Positions 6,080 through 7,466 of a DNA stretch of 7,466 nucleotides are shown here, piece by piece (the first letter of the stretch is position 1; each line of letters opens with the position of its first letter). The notes under the pieces are model-generated. The model was not told where the DNA came from, searched no databases, and saw only the letters and a list, made by a program, of their open reading frames with translations. This DNA comes from Flavobacteriaceae bacterium (GTDB lineage: Bacteria; Bacteroidota; Bacteroidia; Flavobacteriales; Flavobacteriaceae), in assembly GCA_008081175.1 (NCBI GenBank), contig VMCW01000078.1:1-7466 (forward strand), given 5' to 3'. The position numbers and the translations under genes are program-made.

Positions 6080-6862
6080 TTAGGAATATCCTTTGATAAT
6101 TCCTCGTTCTGATTTATTTAAAAAATCAACAATGGTCTTTTTTTCTTCACTATCTGTAACTTCACTACTCAAGACCTTTAAAGCTTGTGAAGTGTTTAAT
6201 TTGCTTTGAAAAACAATTCGATATATGTGTTGAATGTTTTTAATTTGCTTATCGTTAAAGCCATTTCTCGATAGTCCTACAGAGTTTATTCCAACAAAAG
6301 CGAGTGGTTCTCGCCCGGCTTTGATGAATGGAGGGACATCTTTTCGGACGTGAGAAGCCCCTGCAAGAAAGGCAAAGTCACCTATACTACAAAATTGATG
6401 AATGGCAGTAAAACCTGAAAGTACGACATTATTGCCTACAGATATATGTCCTGCCAAGGTGCTGTTGTTTGAAAAGATACAGTGGTCTCCAACACTACAA
6501 TCATGAGCAATATGTGAATAGGCCATAATCAAACAATGTGATCCGATTTTTGTTATTCCCAATGCTGCAGTTCCCCTGTTTATAGTTACACACTCTCTTA
6601 TGGTTGTATGATCACCAATTTCCACAAAAGTATCCTCACCAGAAAATTTTAAATCTTGTGGCACAGCACTTATGACTGCTCCCGGAAAAATTTTACAATT
6701 CTTTCCGATACGCGCACCTTCCATTATGGTCACATTGGATCCAATCCAAGTGCCAGAACCAATTTCCACATTTTTATGAATGGTGGTAAATGAATCAATG
6801 TGAACATCTTCTCCGATTCTAGCTTCGGGATGAACTGCTGATAAGTGTTGCATAGTAAGCAT
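6080..6862 (-). CDS. lpxA: UDP-N-acetylglucosamine acyltransferase LpxA
   Basis: First enzyme of lipid A synthesis: it transfers a 3-hydroxyacyl chain from ACP to the 3-OH of UDP-GlcNAc in the cytoplasm. It is 260 residues. The left-handed beta-helix hexapeptide repeats run from about 11 to 190 (for example IGSGTWIGSNVTIMEGARIG), and a helical C-terminal domain follows. The catalytic base is His120 in AYSHIAHDC (E. coli His125). The conserved AIHQFC (153-158) and RKDVPPFIKA (173-182) are present. The chain-length ruler position (E. coli Gly173) is Gly168. The ATG at 6862 gives a short MLT extension; the ATG at 6853 (MQHLSAVHP) agrees better with what I recall of relatives, so the true start may be 6853. 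It follows lpxC/fabZ by 9 nt (or 18 nt from the second ATG). Confidence 0.96.
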   Translation of the reverse strand: MLTMQHLSAVHPEARIGEDVHIDSFTTIHKNVEIGSGTWIGSNVTIMEGARIGKNCKIFPGAVISAVPQDLKFSGEDTFVEIGDHTTIRECVTINRGTAALGITKIGSHCLIMAYSHIAHDCSVGDHCIFSNNSTLAGHISVGNNVVLSGFTAIHQFCSIGDFAFLAGASHVRKDVPPFIKAGREPLAFVGINSVGLSRNGFNDKQIKNIQHIYRIVFQSKLNTSQALKVLSSEVTDSEEKKTIVDFLNKSERGIIKGYS

Positions 6863-6871
6863 GATTTAGGG

Positions 6872-7466
6872 TTATTTTCTTTTAGAAATTTGAGCCATTA
6901 AATCTCCTTCACTAACAATTTGTCCATTTACAAAGGCATAGCCCCTCATATTACAAATGCCACGTCTTATAGGAGTTAATAGTTCCAATTTAAATATCAA
7001 TGTGTCTCCTGGATAAACAGGCTTTTTAAACTTCACATTGTCAATTTTCATAAAAAAAGTGAGGTAGTTTTCTGGATCAGGCACAGTACTAAGCACCAAC
7101 ACCCCTCCAGCTTGAGCCATAGCTTCAATCTGCAATACACCCGGCATAACAGGGGCACCAGGGAAATGACCTTCGAAAAACGTTTCATTCATTGTCACGT
7201 TTTTCAATCCGACAACAAATCTATCTGTAAGCTCAAGAATACGGTCTACCAGCAAGAAAGGAGGTCTGTGAGGCAACATGGCCATAATTTGATTGACGTC
7301 CATTACTGGAGGTTTTGACAAGTCGACTACTGGTGCATTTGATTTTCGAGTTGCTTTGATTAGAGAGCTCAATTCTTTAGCAAAGTCTGTATTGATTTTA
7401 TGCCCTGGTTTGGTTGCAATGATTTTTCCTTGAATAGGCATACCTACCAAAGCTAAGTCACCCATT
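6872..7466 (-). CDS. lpxC-fabZ: LpxC-FabZ bifunctional fusion, C-terminal part
   Basis: The reading frame is open to the right edge, so the N-terminal portion is missing and the Met at 7465 is internal. Residues 1-37 of the visible part are the end of LpxC (UDP-3-O-acyl-GlcNAc deacetylase): GDLALVG contains the Asp3 zinc ligand (E. coli Asp242) and KPGH the catalytic His22 (E. coli His265). After a linker (about 38-54), residues 55-197 form FabZ, the 3-hydroxyacyl-ACP dehydratase with a hot-dog fold: MLPHRPPFLLVDR (63-75), His100 in EGHFPG and Glu114 in IEAMAQAGG as the catalytic pair. Such fusions are common in Bacteroidetes and Chlorobi. The two activities pull on the same 3-hydroxyacyl pool, FabZ for fatty acids and LpxC for lipid A. 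Confidence 0.96.
   Translation of the reverse strand, partial: MGDLALVGMPIQGKIIATKPGHKINTDFAKELSSLIKATRKSNAPVVDLSKPPVMDVNQIMAMLPHRPPFLLVDRILELTDRFVVGLKNVTMNETFFEGHFPGAPVMPGVLQIEAMAQAGGVLVLSTVPDPENYLTFFMKIDNVKFKKPVYPGDTLIFKLELLTPIRRGICNMRGYAFVNGQIVSEGDLMAQISKRK

Overview
The window looks like chromosomal DNA of a Bacteroidetes bacterium, probably a flavobacterium. The reasons are the fusion of LpxC to FabZ, the long-form HisG, the run lpxC/fabZ-lpxA-efp-sucD-fabG, low G+C content by eye, almost no Shine-Dalgarno sequences, and a TAnnTTTG-type promoter box. Every gene lies on the minus strand, so the window is read from right to left.

Right part (7466 down to 3006): a tight run of housekeeping genes with gaps of 6-26 nt. 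In transcription order these are the 3' end of an lpxC-fabZ fusion (cut by the window edge), lpxA, efp, sucD, fabG and a membrane-anchored prohibitin-like SPFH protein. LpxC/FabZ and LpxA belong to lipid A synthesis, FabZ and FabG to fatty acid elongation (the source of the 3-hydroxyacyl chains that LpxA uses), EF-P to translation of proline-rich stretches, and SucD to the TCA cycle.

Left part (3008 down to 1): the start of a histidine operon in the order hisG-hisD-hisC, with overlapping genes. HisC runs off the left edge.

The most interesting part is the 159-nt gap between the prohibitin gene and hisG. It holds what reads as a complete ribosome-mediated transcription attenuator. There is an 18-codon leader ORF, MKLNIHHTHLSLYRSNER, with three His codons within four positions and tandem stops. 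An antiterminator segment lies inside the last codons of that ORF. It is exactly complementary over 9 nt to the 5' arm of a perfect 11-bp terminator hairpin, which is followed by a U-tract. The spacing fits the trp/his attenuation model: a ribosome stalled at the His codons leaves the antiterminator free, and one that reaches the stop codon covers it. Together with the predicted feedback domain of long-form HisG, the pathway would be controlled by histidine at two levels. No mobile elements, CRISPR arrays, tRNAs or rRNAs were seen, and no stretch over 300 nt lacks a gene.
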